Assembly: GCA_041635475.1 (NCBI GenBank) | Contig: JBFKVA010000001.1 | Coordinates: forward strand, 115,725-179,724 | Direction: 5' to 3' | From: GCA-020352575 sp041635475 | GTDB lineage: Bacteria > Actinomycetota > Acidimicrobiia > Spongiisociales > JAENVV01 | DNA length: 64,000 bases | Shown here: one piece after another, positions 25,676-34,453 of the stretch | Numbering within the stretch: position 1 is the first letter of the stretch | Layout: each line of letters begins with the position of its first letter | Made by a program: the position numbers and the translations under genes | Notes under the pieces: model-generated | Database searches by the model: none | What the model saw: only the letters and a program-made list of their open reading frames with translations | Told to the model about the DNA's origin: nothing

Positions 25676-28600
25676 ATGCCCACGTTCCACCGTGTCACCC
25701 CCCCAGCATCCATTCCCCAGGGGGAGTCCGATGTGCTCGAGTTGTGGCGGCGCACCGATGCCTTCCGTCGCAGCATCGACCAGCGCCCCGAGTCGAGTCG
25801 GTACAACTTCTACGACGGCCCGCCCTTTGCCACCGGCGACCCCCACTACGGCCACATCCTGGCCGGGGTCGTCAAGGACATCGTTCCCCGCTACTGGACG
25901 ATGCGCGGCCATCGCATCGAGCGCCGGTTCGGGTGGGACACCCATGGGCTGCCCGCCGAGATGGAGGTCGAGAAGCAGCTGGGCATCTCCGGTCCCCGCG
26001 AGATCGCCGACTACGGCATCGACCGCTACAACGAGGCGTGCCGAGCCCTTGTCAACAGGACGACCGAGGTGTGGGAGGTCGTGACCGAACGGATCGGACG
26101 CTGGGTCGATTTCGAGAACGGCTACAAGACGCTCGACACCGACTTCATGGAGTCGGTGTGGTGGGTCTTCAAGGCGCTGTGGGACAAGGGCCTCGTGTAC
26201 CGCGACTTCAAGGTGCTGCCGTACTCCTGGGGTGCCACCACCCCCCTCTCCAACTTCGAAGCCAGCCTCGACTACCGCGATGTCGACGACCCATCCCTCA
26301 CCGTTCGACTGGAGGTCCTCGAGGGGAACGCCACGGTCCCGGCCGGCGATCACCTCCTCATCTGGACCACAACGCCCTGGACCCTCCCCTCCAACCTGGC
26401 GGTGGCGGTGGGCGAGGACATCACCTACGCCCGGGTCCACTCGGGCGACGACTGGTTCTGGGTGGCCGAATCGCTCGTCGCCGAGGTCCTCGGGGACGTC
26501 GCCGTCATCGACCGACTCGCGTCGGGATCGGATCTCATGGGCATCTCCTACCGGCCCCCCTTCGACTACTTCGGCGAGGAGCGCGACCGGGGCGCTTTCC
26601 GGGTCCTCGCCTCGGACTCGGTGACGACCGATGAGGGCACCGGCCTCGTCCACATGGCGCCCGCCTACGGCGAGGCGGACTTCCTGGCCCTCCAGCAGGC
26701 CGGACTCGACGTCCTCGTCGATCCCGTCGATGCCGGGGGGAGGTTCACGGCCGCCGTCCCCGACGTCGAGGGGATGCTCGTCAAGGACGCCGATCGGGTC
26801 CTCCTGCGGCTCCTTCGCAACCAGGGCCTCCTCGTTGCGGAAGGAACGGTCCGTCACTCCTATCCGTTCTGCGCGCGGACCGGTACCCCCCTCATCTACA
26901 AGGCGGTTCCCACCTGGTACGTGAGGGTCGAGGACCATCGGGATCGGCTCGTCGAACTGAACAGCCGGATCCACTGGGTGCCCGGGCACGTCGGGGAGAA
27001 CCGGTTCGGGAACTGGCTGGAAGGAGCCCGCGACTGGGCCGTGTCCCGCAACCGCTACTGGGGGTCGTGCATACCGGTGTGGCACTGCCCCAACGACCAC
27101 TACACGTGCATCGGTTCGATCGACGAGTTGGAACAGCTCTCGGGGGTTCGGCTCGACGATCTCCACAAACACATCGTCGACCCGGTCATCTTTCCGTGTC
27201 CCGAGTGTGAGGAGGCCGCCGAACGGGTCCCGGAAGTCCTCGACTGCTGGTTCGAGTCGGGCTCGATGCCGTACTCGCAGCTCCACTACCCGTTCGAGAA
27301 CGCCGACACCTTTGACGCCCTGTTCCCCGCCCAGTTCATCTCCGAGGGCATCGACCAGACTCGAGGGTGGTTCTACACCCTCGTGGTCCTCGCCGGTCTC
27401 GTGTCCGATCGCGAGGCCTTCTCGAACTGCATCGTCTTCGGCCACATCCTGGCCGAGGACGGTCGCAAGATGTCCAAGAGCCTCCGCAACTACCCGGATC
27501 CCAGTGCCGTCCTCGACGAGTTCGGGGCCGACGCCCTCCGGGCGTACCTCATCAACTCCCCCGTCCTGCGGGCCGAGCCGCTCCGTTTCTCCGAGCGGGG
27601 GGTGCGGGAGGTCGTCCGGACCGTGCTCCTCCCCCTGTGGAACGCCTACTCGTTCTTCACGACGTACGCCGAGGCCGACGGCATCACGGACGAGGACCTG
27701 GCCGCAGCCCCCGACCTCGCCGACCGACCCGAGTTGGATCGGTGGCTGCTGTCGTCACTCCAGAGCCTCGTCGGCCGCGCGAACCGGGAGATGGAGGGGT
27801 ACTACCTCTACAACGTCATCGAGCCGACGCTGGCATTCATCGACGACATGACGAACTGGTACATCCGGCGGTCACGTCGGCGGTTCTGGCGTTCCCGATC
27901 GGAGGACGATGCCGACAAGCTTGCGGCGTTCGCCACGCTCCACGAGGCCCTCGTGACCTTCTCGAAGGTGCTGGCCCCGGTCCTGCCGTTCGTGACGGAA
28001 CAGCTCCACCAAGGGCTGGTGGTCGGCCACGACCCGTCCGCACCGGACTCGGTCCACCTTGCCGACTACCCGATCGCCGACACGTCGAGCATCGACCCCG
28101 ACCTGGAGGCTGCGATGGCGGCGATTCGTACCGCGGTACGACTTGGCCACAACCTCCGCAAACAACATGGGATCCGGGTCCGCCAACCGCTCACCGAGCT
28201 CACCGTTCTCACGTCGGACGCTGCCGTGCGCCGCGCCATCGAGTCGCACGTGGACCTCATCGCCGAGGAGTTGAACGTCAAGACCGTGGCCGTTCGGTCC
28301 GATGAGACGGCGCTCGTGGACCTGACCGCCAAGCCGGACTTCAAGACCCTGGGCCCCCGGCTCGGTGCGGATGTCAAGGTCGTGGCGGCCGGACTTGTCG
28401 AACTCGACTCCTCGGAGATCGCCGCCATCCTGGCCGGCGCCAGCTGCACCGTCGCTGGGCACGAGATCGGGGCCGACGACCTCATCATCCAGCGCACGCC
28501 TCGGGACGAGGTCGTGGTGGCGAGCGACAAGGACCTCAGCGTCGCCCTCGATACCCACATCTCCGAGGCGCTGGAGGTCGAGGGTCTCGCTCGGGAGCTC

Positions 28601-28834
28601 ATCTCCCAGGTCCAGCGTCTACGCCGCGACGCCGACCTTGCCGTCACCGACCGCATCACGCTGTCGTGGGCCTCCGATGACGAGGCCGTGCGTGAAGCCG
28701 TTCGCCGGCATGAGTCGTTGATCGTGCGGGAGGTCCTGGCCGACGCGCTCGATGACCGCGGCGGGGACCCGATCGATCTCCTCGGTCATGACCTTCGGCT
28801 CGCCGTCCACCGGGCCGCACCGGCCCAGGGGTAG
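25676..28834 (+). CDS. ileS: Isoleucyl-tRNA synthetase (type 2)
   Basis: Charges tRNA-Ile and edits valine. The 1052-residue class I synthetase has the HIGH-equivalent DPHYGHILAG at residues 55-64, the editing domain in the middle (ITSD/TTPW region with WTTTPWTLPSNLAV), and KMSKSLRNYPDP at about residues 598-609. The HYGH signature and the length above 1000 residues mark the eukaryote-like type 2 form, which is generally less sensitive to mupirocin. It points in the opposite direction to its usual neighbours divIVA, dksA-like, lspA and rluD. Confidence 0.96.
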   Translation: MPTFHRVTPPASIPQGESDVLELWRRTDAFRRSIDQRPESSRYNFYDGPPFATGDPHYGHILAGVVKDIVPRYWTMRGHRIERRFGWDTHGLPAEMEVEKQLGISGPREIADYGIDRYNEACRALVNRTTEVWEVVTERIGRWVDFENGYKTLDTDFMESVWWVFKALWDKGLVYRDFKVLPYSWGATTPLSNFEASLDYRDVDDPSLTVRLEVLEGNATVPAGDHLLIWTTTPWTLPSNLAVAVGEDITYARVHSGDDWFWVAESLVAEVLGDVAVIDRLASGSDLMGISYRPPFDYFGEERDRGAFRVLASDSVTTDEGTGLVHMAPAYGEADFLALQQAGLDVLVDPVDAGGRFTAAVPDVEGMLVKDADRVLLRLLRNQGLLVAEGTVRHSYPFCARTGTPLIYKAVPTWYVRVEDHRDRLVELNSRIHWVPGHVGENRFGNWLEGARDWAVSRNRYWGSCIPVWHCPNDHYTCIGSIDELEQLSGVRLDDLHKHIVDPVIFPCPECEEAAERVPEVLDCWFESGSMPYSQLHYPFENADTFDALFPAQFISEGIDQTRGWFYTLVVLAGLVSDREAFSNCIVFGHILAEDGRKMSKSLRNYPDPSAVLDEFGADALRAYLINSPVLRAEPLRFSERGVREVVRTVLLPLWNAYSFFTTYAEADGITDEDLAAAPDLADRPELDRWLLSSLQSLVGRANREMEGYYLYNVIEPTLAFIDDMTNWYIRRSRRRFWRSRSEDDADKLAAFATLHEALVTFSKVLAPVLPFVTEQLHQGLVVGHDPSAPDSVHLADYPIADTSSIDPDLEAAMAAIRTAVRLGHNLRKQHGIRVRQPLTELTVLTSDAAVRRAIESHVDLIAEELNVKTVAVRSDETALVDLTAKPDFKTLGPRLGADVKVVAAGLVELDSSEIAAILAGASCTVAGHEIGADDLIIQRTPRDEVVVASDKDLSVALDTHISEALEVEGLARELISQVQRLRRDADLAVTDRITLSWASDDEAVREAVRRHESLIVREVLADALDDRGGDPIDLLGHDLRLAVHRAAPAQG

Positions 28835-28893
28835 GAGCCGCCGACACTTCGACCGGCTGCGTGCGCTGCGCGACGTCCCGGGCGGGCGGCTCC
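28834..28893. terminator. Inverted repeat filling the ileS-divIVA gap
   Basis: Perfect 9-base arms GGAGCCGCC (28834-28842) and GGCGGCTCC (28885-28893) abut the two convergent stop codons (ileS TAG at 28832-28834, divIVA TAG at 28894-28896). The 42-base interior is also GC-rich. A bidirectional terminator is the simplest reading. Confidence 0.45.
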
Positions 28894-29532
28894 CTAACGC
28901 TCCCAGGGGCGCCGGGGACGGGAGGCCTCGGCGACGTCGGTTTCGGGGCCCGGAGCAGGGGTTGGATCCTCGGAAGGCGGCGGGGTCGGCGCCGGGGCCT
29001 CGGAGGCCACCGGGGCTGGCGGAGCCGGCGTCTCGGCGTCTCCCTCGGCCACGGCTTCGCCGGGGCGAGCAGCCTCGACCAGTGCGCCGACCTGGCCCTC
29101 CATGATCCCGAAGGCCTCCTGGGAGGCCGTGAGTGCTTTGTGGACGCGCGCCCGGATCGTGGCCAGCTCACCCCGGAGCCGCTCGTAGCCGACGAGGAGT
29201 CGGTCCCGGTCGGCGACCTGCTCGGGTGTCAGACCCGACCCAATCCCGGCCTGCTGCGCCCGCGCCCGGGCCTCGGACACGATCTGTTCAGCCTGCCGCT
29301 TGGCGGCCTGGAGGATGCGCCGTGCCTCCTCGTTGGCGGTGGCGGCATCCCGGACGCCGGCCGGTGTCGAGCCGGCGTCGGCGAGCCGGGCGTCGCGATC
29401 CCTGATCATCTGCTGGTACTCGGCAACCGACACGATGACTTCCTCGAGGAAGACGTCGACCTCGTCCTCGGCGTAGCCCCGGAAGGAGGCGGTGAAGGTC
29501 TTCTGTTCGATCTCTTTGGGCGTCAGCGGCAT
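28894..29532 (-). CDS. divIVA: DivIVA/Wag31-family polar and septal protein
   Basis: Membrane-curvature-sensing coiled-coil scaffold for polar growth or septum placement. The 212-residue protein starts MPLTPKEIEQKTFTASFRGY, the DivIVA membrane-binding domain, followed by YAEDEVDVFLEEV. A coiled coil runs from about residue 60 to 150 and a Pro/Ala/Glu-rich disordered tail follows. It ends the division cluster after yggT, the usual position in actinobacteria. Confidence 0.92.
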   Translation of the reverse strand: MPLTPKEIEQKTFTASFRGYAEDEVDVFLEEVIVSVAEYQQMIRDRDARLADAGSTPAGVRDAATANEEARRILQAAKRQAEQIVSEARARAQQAGIGSGLTPEQVADRDRLLVGYERLRGELATIRARVHKALTASQEAFGIMEGQVGALVEAARPGEAVAEGDAETPAPPAPVASEAPAPTPPPSEDPTPAPGPETDVAEASRPRRPWER

Positions 29533-29548
29533 GATCGCTACCTCGTCG

Positions 29549-29800
29549 TCAGCAGATGAAGTTCTGGAGCAGGTTCAACGCAAGGAATAGTACGAGCGGT
29601 GACAGGTCCAGCCCGGCACCTCCGATCGTCACCGGCGGCATGATCCGGCGGATCGGGGCAAGGAGGGGCTCCGTGACCACTCGCAAGCCCCGCTGCACGG
29701 CACCGATCGGATGATCACCCGGCACTCGGAACCAGCTGAGCACGATGGCCCCGAGCAGAATCAGCGTGTAGATGCTGATCAGTTGACAGATGAGGGTCAC
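29549..29800 (-). CDS. yggT: YggT family membrane protein
   Basis: An 83-residue protein with two membrane helices separated by the conserved loop in LSWFRVPGDHPIGAVQ and LLAPIRRIMPP. The role is not established; the gene is linked to sepF across Gram-positive bacteria. The GTG start overlaps the sepF stop (GTGA). Confidence 0.9.
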   Translation of the reverse strand: MTLICQLISIYTLILLGAIVLSWFRVPGDHPIGAVQRGLRVVTEPLLAPIRRIMPPVTIGGAGLDLSPLVLFLALNLLQNFIC

Positions 29801-30375
29801 CGGCCCTCGATCTCCAACTCGTAGAGTCCCATGTCGGCGAGGAATCGTTTCTCTTCGCGGCCAAGGGTGATACGAGGTGGGAGGACGAGGATCACCCCGG
29901 TGCCGATCTTGCGCATCGACCCGTCGAGGGCGTAGGTGAGACCGGTGGCGAAGTCAACGATCCTGCGTACGAGATCGGGTTCCGCTTCGCGGAGGTTGAG
30001 CACGACCGGGGTGCGCTCGCGGATGTGGTCCGCCAGGCCCTTGGCGTCGTCGAACGAGTGCGGGGCTATCACTTCGGGCTGGCGGTCCAAGGAGTTCATC
30101 GGCCGCACCGACCGGACGGGGCCATCTTCGGCGGGACGCAGCGTGCGGGCCACGGTTCTCTGGTCGACGGCCCGGCGCGACTGCGTCGGCGGCTCCACCC
30201 GGCGCCCCACGAGGGGTTCCATCCCGGCCCCGACTCGATGGATCTCATCGCCGGAATCGGGCGCGGTCGCCCGTCGGGTGGGTGCCGGTCCTTGCACCGG
30301 TGCGGTGGGCGGAAGCTCACCGGGCTCTTCGTCGACGAGCCCCAGGTACACCATTGTTGTCCGCCAGAACGACAT
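29797..30375 (-). CDS. sepF: SepF, FtsZ membrane anchor
   Basis: Tethers FtsZ to the membrane; in actinobacteria it replaces FtsA, which is absent here. The 192-residue protein has an N-terminal amphipathic stretch (MSFWRTTMVYLGLVD), a disordered linker to about residue 95, and the SepF core (SFDDAKGLADHIRERTPVVLNL, RRIVDFATGLTYALDGSMRKIG). It overlaps yggT by 4 bases and follows yggS by 12. Confidence 0.94.
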   Translation of the reverse strand: MSFWRTTMVYLGLVDEEPGELPPTAPVQGPAPTRRATAPDSGDEIHRVGAGMEPLVGRRVEPPTQSRRAVDQRTVARTLRPAEDGPVRSVRPMNSLDRQPEVIAPHSFDDAKGLADHIRERTPVVLNLREAEPDLVRRIVDFATGLTYALDGSMRKIGTGVILVLPPRITLGREEKRFLADMGLYELEIEGR

Positions 30376-30387
30376 GCACGTCTCTCT

Positions 30388-31044
30388 TCACTCTTGGCGC
30401 GGCCCAAAGATAGTGGTCCCAAGGCGTATTGCCGTGGATCCCTCCTCGATGGCCACTTCGTAGTCGCCGGACATCCCCATCGAGAGCCCGGTCACTGAAG
30501 GATGGTCGGCCACCACCTCGTCGCGCAACTCTCGCAGCGCCCTGAACCAGCGACGACTCGCCTCCGGCTCCGGGTCGAACGGTGGCAGGATCATGAGTCC
30601 CACGACGTCGACGCCCAGTGACGCGCATGCGTGGAGGAGCGGGCGCACGCCACCCGGAGGGACACCGCCCTTCCGGTCCTCCCCGGCCAGGTTGACCTGG
30701 ACGTAGGCGGGACGGCTGGTGGGTGCCCACGCTCGGGCCAGCCGTTCGCTGTCGAGGGAGTGGAGGGTCGCCACCAGCGGGGCCACCACGTTGACCTTGT
30801 TGCGCTGGAGGTGCCCCACCATGTGCCACTCGACGTCCGACGGCAGGAGCGGCGCGTGTTCGACGAGTTCCTGGGCACGGTTCTCACCGAACACCCTGTG
30901 CCCGGCGTCGTACACCGCCCGAATACGTTCGGGTGGCTGGCGCTTGGAGATCGCCACGACCTGGATGCTCGACGGGTCCCGCCCCACACGCCGGGCGGCG
31001 GCGGCAACTCGCTCCCTGACCTCGATGAGCCGGTCGGGGATCAT
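30388..31044 (-). CDS. yggS: YggS/PLPBP family PLP homeostasis protein
   Basis: A 218-residue alanine-racemase-like single barrel that binds PLP and buffers its supply. VAISKRQPPERI holds the PLP lysine; HMVGHLQRNKV, GLSMGMSGDYEVAIEEGST and IRLGTTIFG are family signatures. The ATG at 31044 overlaps the pgeF stop (ATGA), so I prefer it to the GTG three codons upstream. Confidence 0.93.
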   Translation of the reverse strand: MIPDRLIEVRERVAAAARRVGRDPSSIQVVAISKRQPPERIRAVYDAGHRVFGENRAQELVEHAPLLPSDVEWHMVGHLQRNKVNVVAPLVATLHSLDSERLARAWAPTSRPAYVQVNLAGEDRKGGVPPGGVRPLLHACASLGVDVVGLMILPPFDPEPEASRRWFRALRELRDEVVADHPSVTGLSMGMSGDYEVAIEEGSTAIRLGTTIFGPRQE

Positions 31045-31649
31045 GGAACCCACCCTATCGCTCCCAGCCGGTGTTCCGTCCTGTCCCGTCGGTGGGAGTA
31101 CCAGCCATCACCGCATCGGGTGCACCCTCCGACCGCCTCCACCTCGACGCCCGGAAGGGCGGCCCGTACGACCCGTTCGAGGTCGACCGAGGTGGTGCCC
31201 CAGGTGGTTTCGGCGACAGCGTTCGGGAACGCCGACACCACCTCCGGGCCCACTTCGAAGCAGCACGGTCCGATGAACGGGCCGAGCAACGCCCTCGTCG
31301 GGGGTGCCCCGGCGTCGACCATCACTTCGGCCACCCGCTCCACCACCCCATCTCGTGCCCCCCGCCATCCGGCGTGGGCCACGCCCACGGCGCCGGGGCC
31401 ATCGATGACCACGCCGACGCAGTCCGCGGTGCGCACCGCGCAGGGGAGACCGCGCACCGCGGTGACGACGCCGTCACCGTCGAGACGGATCGGGCTGTCC
31501 ACGACGTGGACGTCCGCGCCGTGGACCTGGGTGAGAAGCGTCCACTCGGCGGCAATGCCAAGGTGGGCCGCCACCGCGGCACGGTCGAGCGGGTCGTTCA
31601 TGTCGCCGTCGGCGGCCCCGGTGAAGGCGGCGCCGGGGCGAACGATCAT
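31041..31649 (-). CDS. pgeF: PgeF/YfiH family protein (peptidoglycan editing / purine-type laccase-domain)
   Basis: A 202-residue protein with the family metal-site residues: QVHGADVHV, RTADCVGVV, HAGWRG and GPCCFEVG, plus CTRCGDGWYSHRRD. E. coli PgeF removes wrongly placed L-serine from UDP-MurNAc precursors, which fits its position next to ftsZ in a cell-wall cluster. Other family members act on purine nucleosides. It overlaps ftsZ by 4 bases. Confidence 0.9.
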   Translation of the reverse strand: MIVRPGAAFTGAADGDMNDPLDRAAVAAHLGIAAEWTLLTQVHGADVHVVDSPIRLDGDGVVTAVRGLPCAVRTADCVGVVIDGPGAVGVAHAGWRGARDGVVERVAEVMVDAGAPPTRALLGPFIGPCCFEVGPEVVSAFPNAVAETTWGTTSVDLERVVRAALPGVEVEAVGGCTRCGDGWYSHRRDRTEHRLGAIGWVP

Positions 31650-32695
31650 CCCTGCACGAACGCGGGGATCCCGAGGTCGTCGTCGTCGTCGAACCGGGAT
31701 GAGCCCGTCGCCGAGGCCGTCGACCCCCGGGGCTTGCGCTGGGCGTCGAGGCCGGCCGCAATGACCGTCACCTTGAGGTCCTCGCCCAGGCTGTCATCGA
31801 GAACGGCCCCGAAGATGATCTCGGCTTCCTGGTCGCAGTGGTCGTTGACCACAGAGGCCGCGATGTTCACCTCGTGGAGGGACATCGTGGACGGGCCGGC
31901 GATGGAGAGCAGCACACCCTTGGCTCCCTCCATGGACGTCTCGAGGAGCGGGCTGGCGATGGCTCGCTCGGCCGCCTGCTTGGCCCGTTCGTCACCTGAC
32001 GACTTGCCGATCCCCAGGACGGCTGATCCGGCGTCTTCCATGATCGTCCTGACGTCGGCGAAGTCCACGTTGATGAGGCCGGGAGTCGTGATGAGATCCG
32101 TGATGCCGCCAACGCCGGCGGTGAGCACCTCGTCGGCCAGACGGAAGGCCTCGATGATGGGCATCCGGGCGTCCACCACTTCGAGGAGGCGGTTGTTGGG
32201 GATGACGATGAGCGTGTCGACGGCCTCTCGCAGGTTCTGGATGCCCTGCTCGGCCTGGAGCGAACGACGACGGCCCTCGAAGCCGAAGGGGCGGGTCACG
32301 ACGCCGACGGTGAGGGCACCCATCTCCTTGGAGATCTCCGCCACGATCGGCGCTCCGCCGGTGCCGGTGCCCCCGCCTTCACCGGCCGTCACAAACACCA
32401 TGTCGGCTCCGGTGAGGACCTCCTGCAGTTCCTCGCGGTGGGCCTCGGCGGCCGCCCGCCCCACGTCGGGGTTGGCCCCGGCGCCCAAGCCGCGGGTGAT
32501 GTCACGTCCCAGGTCGAGCTTGATGTCGGCGTCGGACATGAGCAGGGCCTGGGCGTCGGTGTTGACCGCGATGAACTCCACGCCGCGGATCCCCGCTTCG
32601 ATCATTCGGTTCACGGCATTGACGCCACCGCCGCCGACGCCGACGACCTTGATGACGGCGAGGTAGTTCTGGGGCGCGGAGTGGCGGGAGCTCAT
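31646..32695 (-). CDS. ftsZ: Cell division GTPase FtsZ
   Basis: Bacterial tubulin that builds the Z ring. The 349-residue protein has VGVGGGGVNAVNRM, the tubulin signature GGGTGTG at residues 108-114, and NVDFADVRTIM. The C-terminal linker is unusually short (about 25-30 residues) and ends in DDDDLGIPAFVQG, the peptide that binds SepF or FtsW. A strong AGGAGG precedes the ATG. It has its own candidate promoter 38 bases upstream. Confidence 0.97.
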   Translation of the reverse strand: MSSRHSAPQNYLAVIKVVGVGGGGVNAVNRMIEAGIRGVEFIAVNTDAQALLMSDADIKLDLGRDITRGLGAGANPDVGRAAAEAHREELQEVLTGADMVFVTAGEGGGTGTGGAPIVAEISKEMGALTVGVVTRPFGFEGRRRSLQAEQGIQNLREAVDTLIVIPNNRLLEVVDARMPIIEAFRLADEVLTAGVGGITDLITTPGLINVDFADVRTIMEDAGSAVLGIGKSSGDERAKQAAERAIASPLLETSMEGAKGVLLSIAGPSTMSLHEVNIAASVVNDHCDQEAEIIFGAVLDDSLGEDLKVTVIAAGLDAQRKPRGSTASATGSSRFDDDDDLGIPAFVQG

Positions 32696-32732
32696 CGAGG
32701 TCCTCCTCTGGAATGGTGTGGCATCGCGGCGC

Positions 32733-32762
32733 AGTGTAGGTACTGACCTCGACCTCGACCAA
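32733..32762 (-). promoter_or_regulatory. Candidate ftsZ promoter
   Basis: Minus-strand TTGGTC (32757-32762) and TACACT (32733-32738) are separated by 18 bases, giving a predicted start near 32726 and a leader of about 30 bases. The spacer contains repeated GAGGTC units. Confidence 0.55.
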
Positions 32763-32772
32763 CGATCTGGGG

Positions 32773-32797
32773 TGATCTCATCTTGGAGTTGAGATCA
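32773..32797. promoter_or_regulatory. Palindrome upstream of the ftsZ promoter
   Basis: Perfect 8-base arms TGATCTCA (32773-32780) and TGAGATCA (32790-32797) flank a 9-base spacer. It lies about 47 to 71 bases upstream of the predicted ftsZ start, the usual place for an activator site. There is no T-tract, so a terminator for ftsQ is less likely. Confidence 0.45.
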
Positions 32798-32810
32798 TTT
32801 CCCGGGTCGC

Positions 32811-33569
32811 TCATACGTCCGGCCCGGCCGGGGTCTCGATGGCCGGCCGGGTGGGGGCGATGAGGTGCACGACACTGTCGGCCGGGACGCCGCGCTCGAC
32901 GAGCGCCATGAGGGCTGCGGCCTTCTCGAGCATCTCGACGGGACGGCCCAGTCGCACCCGCATCCCCGGTACGTCGAACCACAACTCCCCCTCGTGCTCA
33001 CTGAGCGCCCCCCGGGCTGCGATGGCCGGATCGAGCGCCGTGAAGAAGACCACCGCCCCCCGGGCCCGCTCGTCGTCGAGCACGCCTCCCGGCTCCACGG
33101 GCTCGAGGCCGTCCAGCCGAGCCGTGGGGACGCCGGCGTCGAACCCCGCGGAGGGCAGGACGGTGCCGTCCGCGGCGACGAGGAGAAGGACGGACTCGGA
33201 CTGGACCCAGGCGATCGCCGAGCGTTCGATGACGGCCACCTCGACGGTGTCCGGGAACACGATGCCCACGGTGGCATCCGCGATCCATGGATCCTGGCGA
33301 AGGGCTTGCTCGACCTGCGAGCCGCGGATGAACACGAGCGGGCGTCCGACCACCACATCGGCCTCGGCCAGCACCCGATGCGCCGACGAGTTCGTCACGC
33401 CGAAGATCGTCAGGGTCTCGAGCTGGAACGTGGGGCTCTGCACGAACCACCCGGCGGCGACGAGGAGGGCTCCCACGCCCAGCCACTTCACGAAGGCGAC
33501 GAGCGACCGACGGGCCGCCCCCTCGGTGACGTCGCGCCGGCGGGCTGCCAGCCGGGGGTCGATGCTCAC
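32811..33569 (-). CDS. ftsQ: Cell division protein FtsQ
   Basis: Bitopic divisome protein that links early and late division factors. The 252-residue protein has a basic N-terminus, one membrane helix at about residues 26-44, and a POTRA domain (FQLETLTIFGVTNSSAHRVL). The FtsQ beta domain follows, with VERSAIAWVQ-like pattern VIERSAIAWVQSES. The GTG start overlaps the murB stop (GTGA). Confidence 0.9.
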   Translation of the reverse strand: MSIDPRLAARRRDVTEGAARRSLVAFVKWLGVGALLVAAGWFVQSPTFQLETLTIFGVTNSSAHRVLAEADVVVGRPLVFIRGSQVEQALRQDPWIADATVGIVFPDTVEVAVIERSAIAWVQSESVLLLVAADGTVLPSAGFDAGVPTARLDGLEPVEPGGVLDDERARGAVVFFTALDPAIAARGALSEHEGELWFDVPGMRVRLGRPVEMLEKAAALMALVERGVPADSVVHLIAPTRPAIETPAGPDV

Positions 33570-34453
33570 GCGTCGAACCCCACGAACCGGATCTCGGGCT
33601 CGAGCCGGATTCCGGTGCGGGCTTCGACCGTCGCCCGCACCTCGGCCATGAGGTCGTGGATCTCCTCGGGGGTGGCCGTGGGGTGCGCCTCGATGAAGTT
33701 GGCATGCCGATGCGAGACGTGGGCCCCGCCCCGGGAGAGGCCCTTGAGGCCGAGTTCGTCGATGATCCGGCCGGCGGCGTCCCCCTCGGGGTTGCGAAAG
33801 ACGCTTCCGGCATTGAGCGTCCCCCCCGGCTGGTGGTGCCGGCGCCAGCGGCTCACCTCACGCATCGCCGCTTCCTCGGCCTCCGTCGTGGACGGGACAC
33901 CGCGGAACCGGGCCGACAGGACGATGTCGTCGTCCGTGAGGTCGGAGTGCCGGTACGCCAGCCCCAACTCGTCGGGGCCGCGGCGCGACTTCTCTCCTCG
34001 ACGGAGGTTCCACGTCGTGGCGTGGGCGAGGACGTCCCTCGTCTCGGTGCCGTGGCACCCTGCGTTCATCCGCACCGCACCGCCCACGCTCCCCGGGATG
34101 CCCACGAAGAACGAGAGCCCCCCGACCGCCTCGTCGGCGGCCCGGCGGGCCACCTGGGGAAGGGGGACCCCGCCGGGGGCCTCGAGGTGCGAATCGTCGA
34201 TCGTGATCTCCGACGGGGCGTGTTGCAGGTGGATGACGAGGCCCGGGAACCCGCGGGAGGCGACCACGAGGTTCGATCCCCGGCCGAGGACGAGCACGGG
34301 GACGTCGGGGGGGACCAGGATCTCGAGGGACTCGGGCGTCGTCGCCGGGTAGTACCAGGCGGCCACGCCTCCCCGGCGGTACGTGGTGAAGGGCGCCAAG
34401 GGCACGTCCTTGCGGACGCGCCCGGCAGCAACGAGGTCGGCGAACTCGATCAT
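33566..34453 (-). CDS. murB: UDP-N-acetylenolpyruvoylglucosamine reductase
   Basis: FAD enzyme that makes UDP-MurNAc. The 295-residue type II MurB has the FAD-binding TTYRRGGVAAWYY and VLGRGSNLVV, then GIPGSVGGAVRMNAGCHG. The catalytic serine is in NAGSVFRNP and the acidic proton donor near the C-terminus. It overlaps murC and ftsQ by 4 bases each. Confidence 0.95.
   Translation of the reverse strand: MIEFADLVAAGRVRKDVPLAPFTTYRRGGVAAWYYPATTPESLEILVPPDVPVLVLGRGSNLVVASRGFPGLVIHLQHAPSEITIDDSHLEAPGGVPLPQVARRAADEAVGGLSFFVGIPGSVGGAVRMNAGCHGTETRDVLAHATTWNLRRGEKSRRGPDELGLAYRHSDLTDDDIVLSARFRGVPSTTEAEEAAMREVSRWRRHHQPGGTLNAGSVFRNPEGDAAGRIIDELGLKGLSRGGAHVSHRHANFIEAHPTATPEEIHDLMAEVRATVEARTGIRLEPEIRFVGFDA

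Noticed and set aside
25613..28893. Recombination between flanking repeats as the cause of the ileS inversion
   Set aside because: The two flanking palindromes share no sequence with each other, so homologous recombination between them is unlikely.
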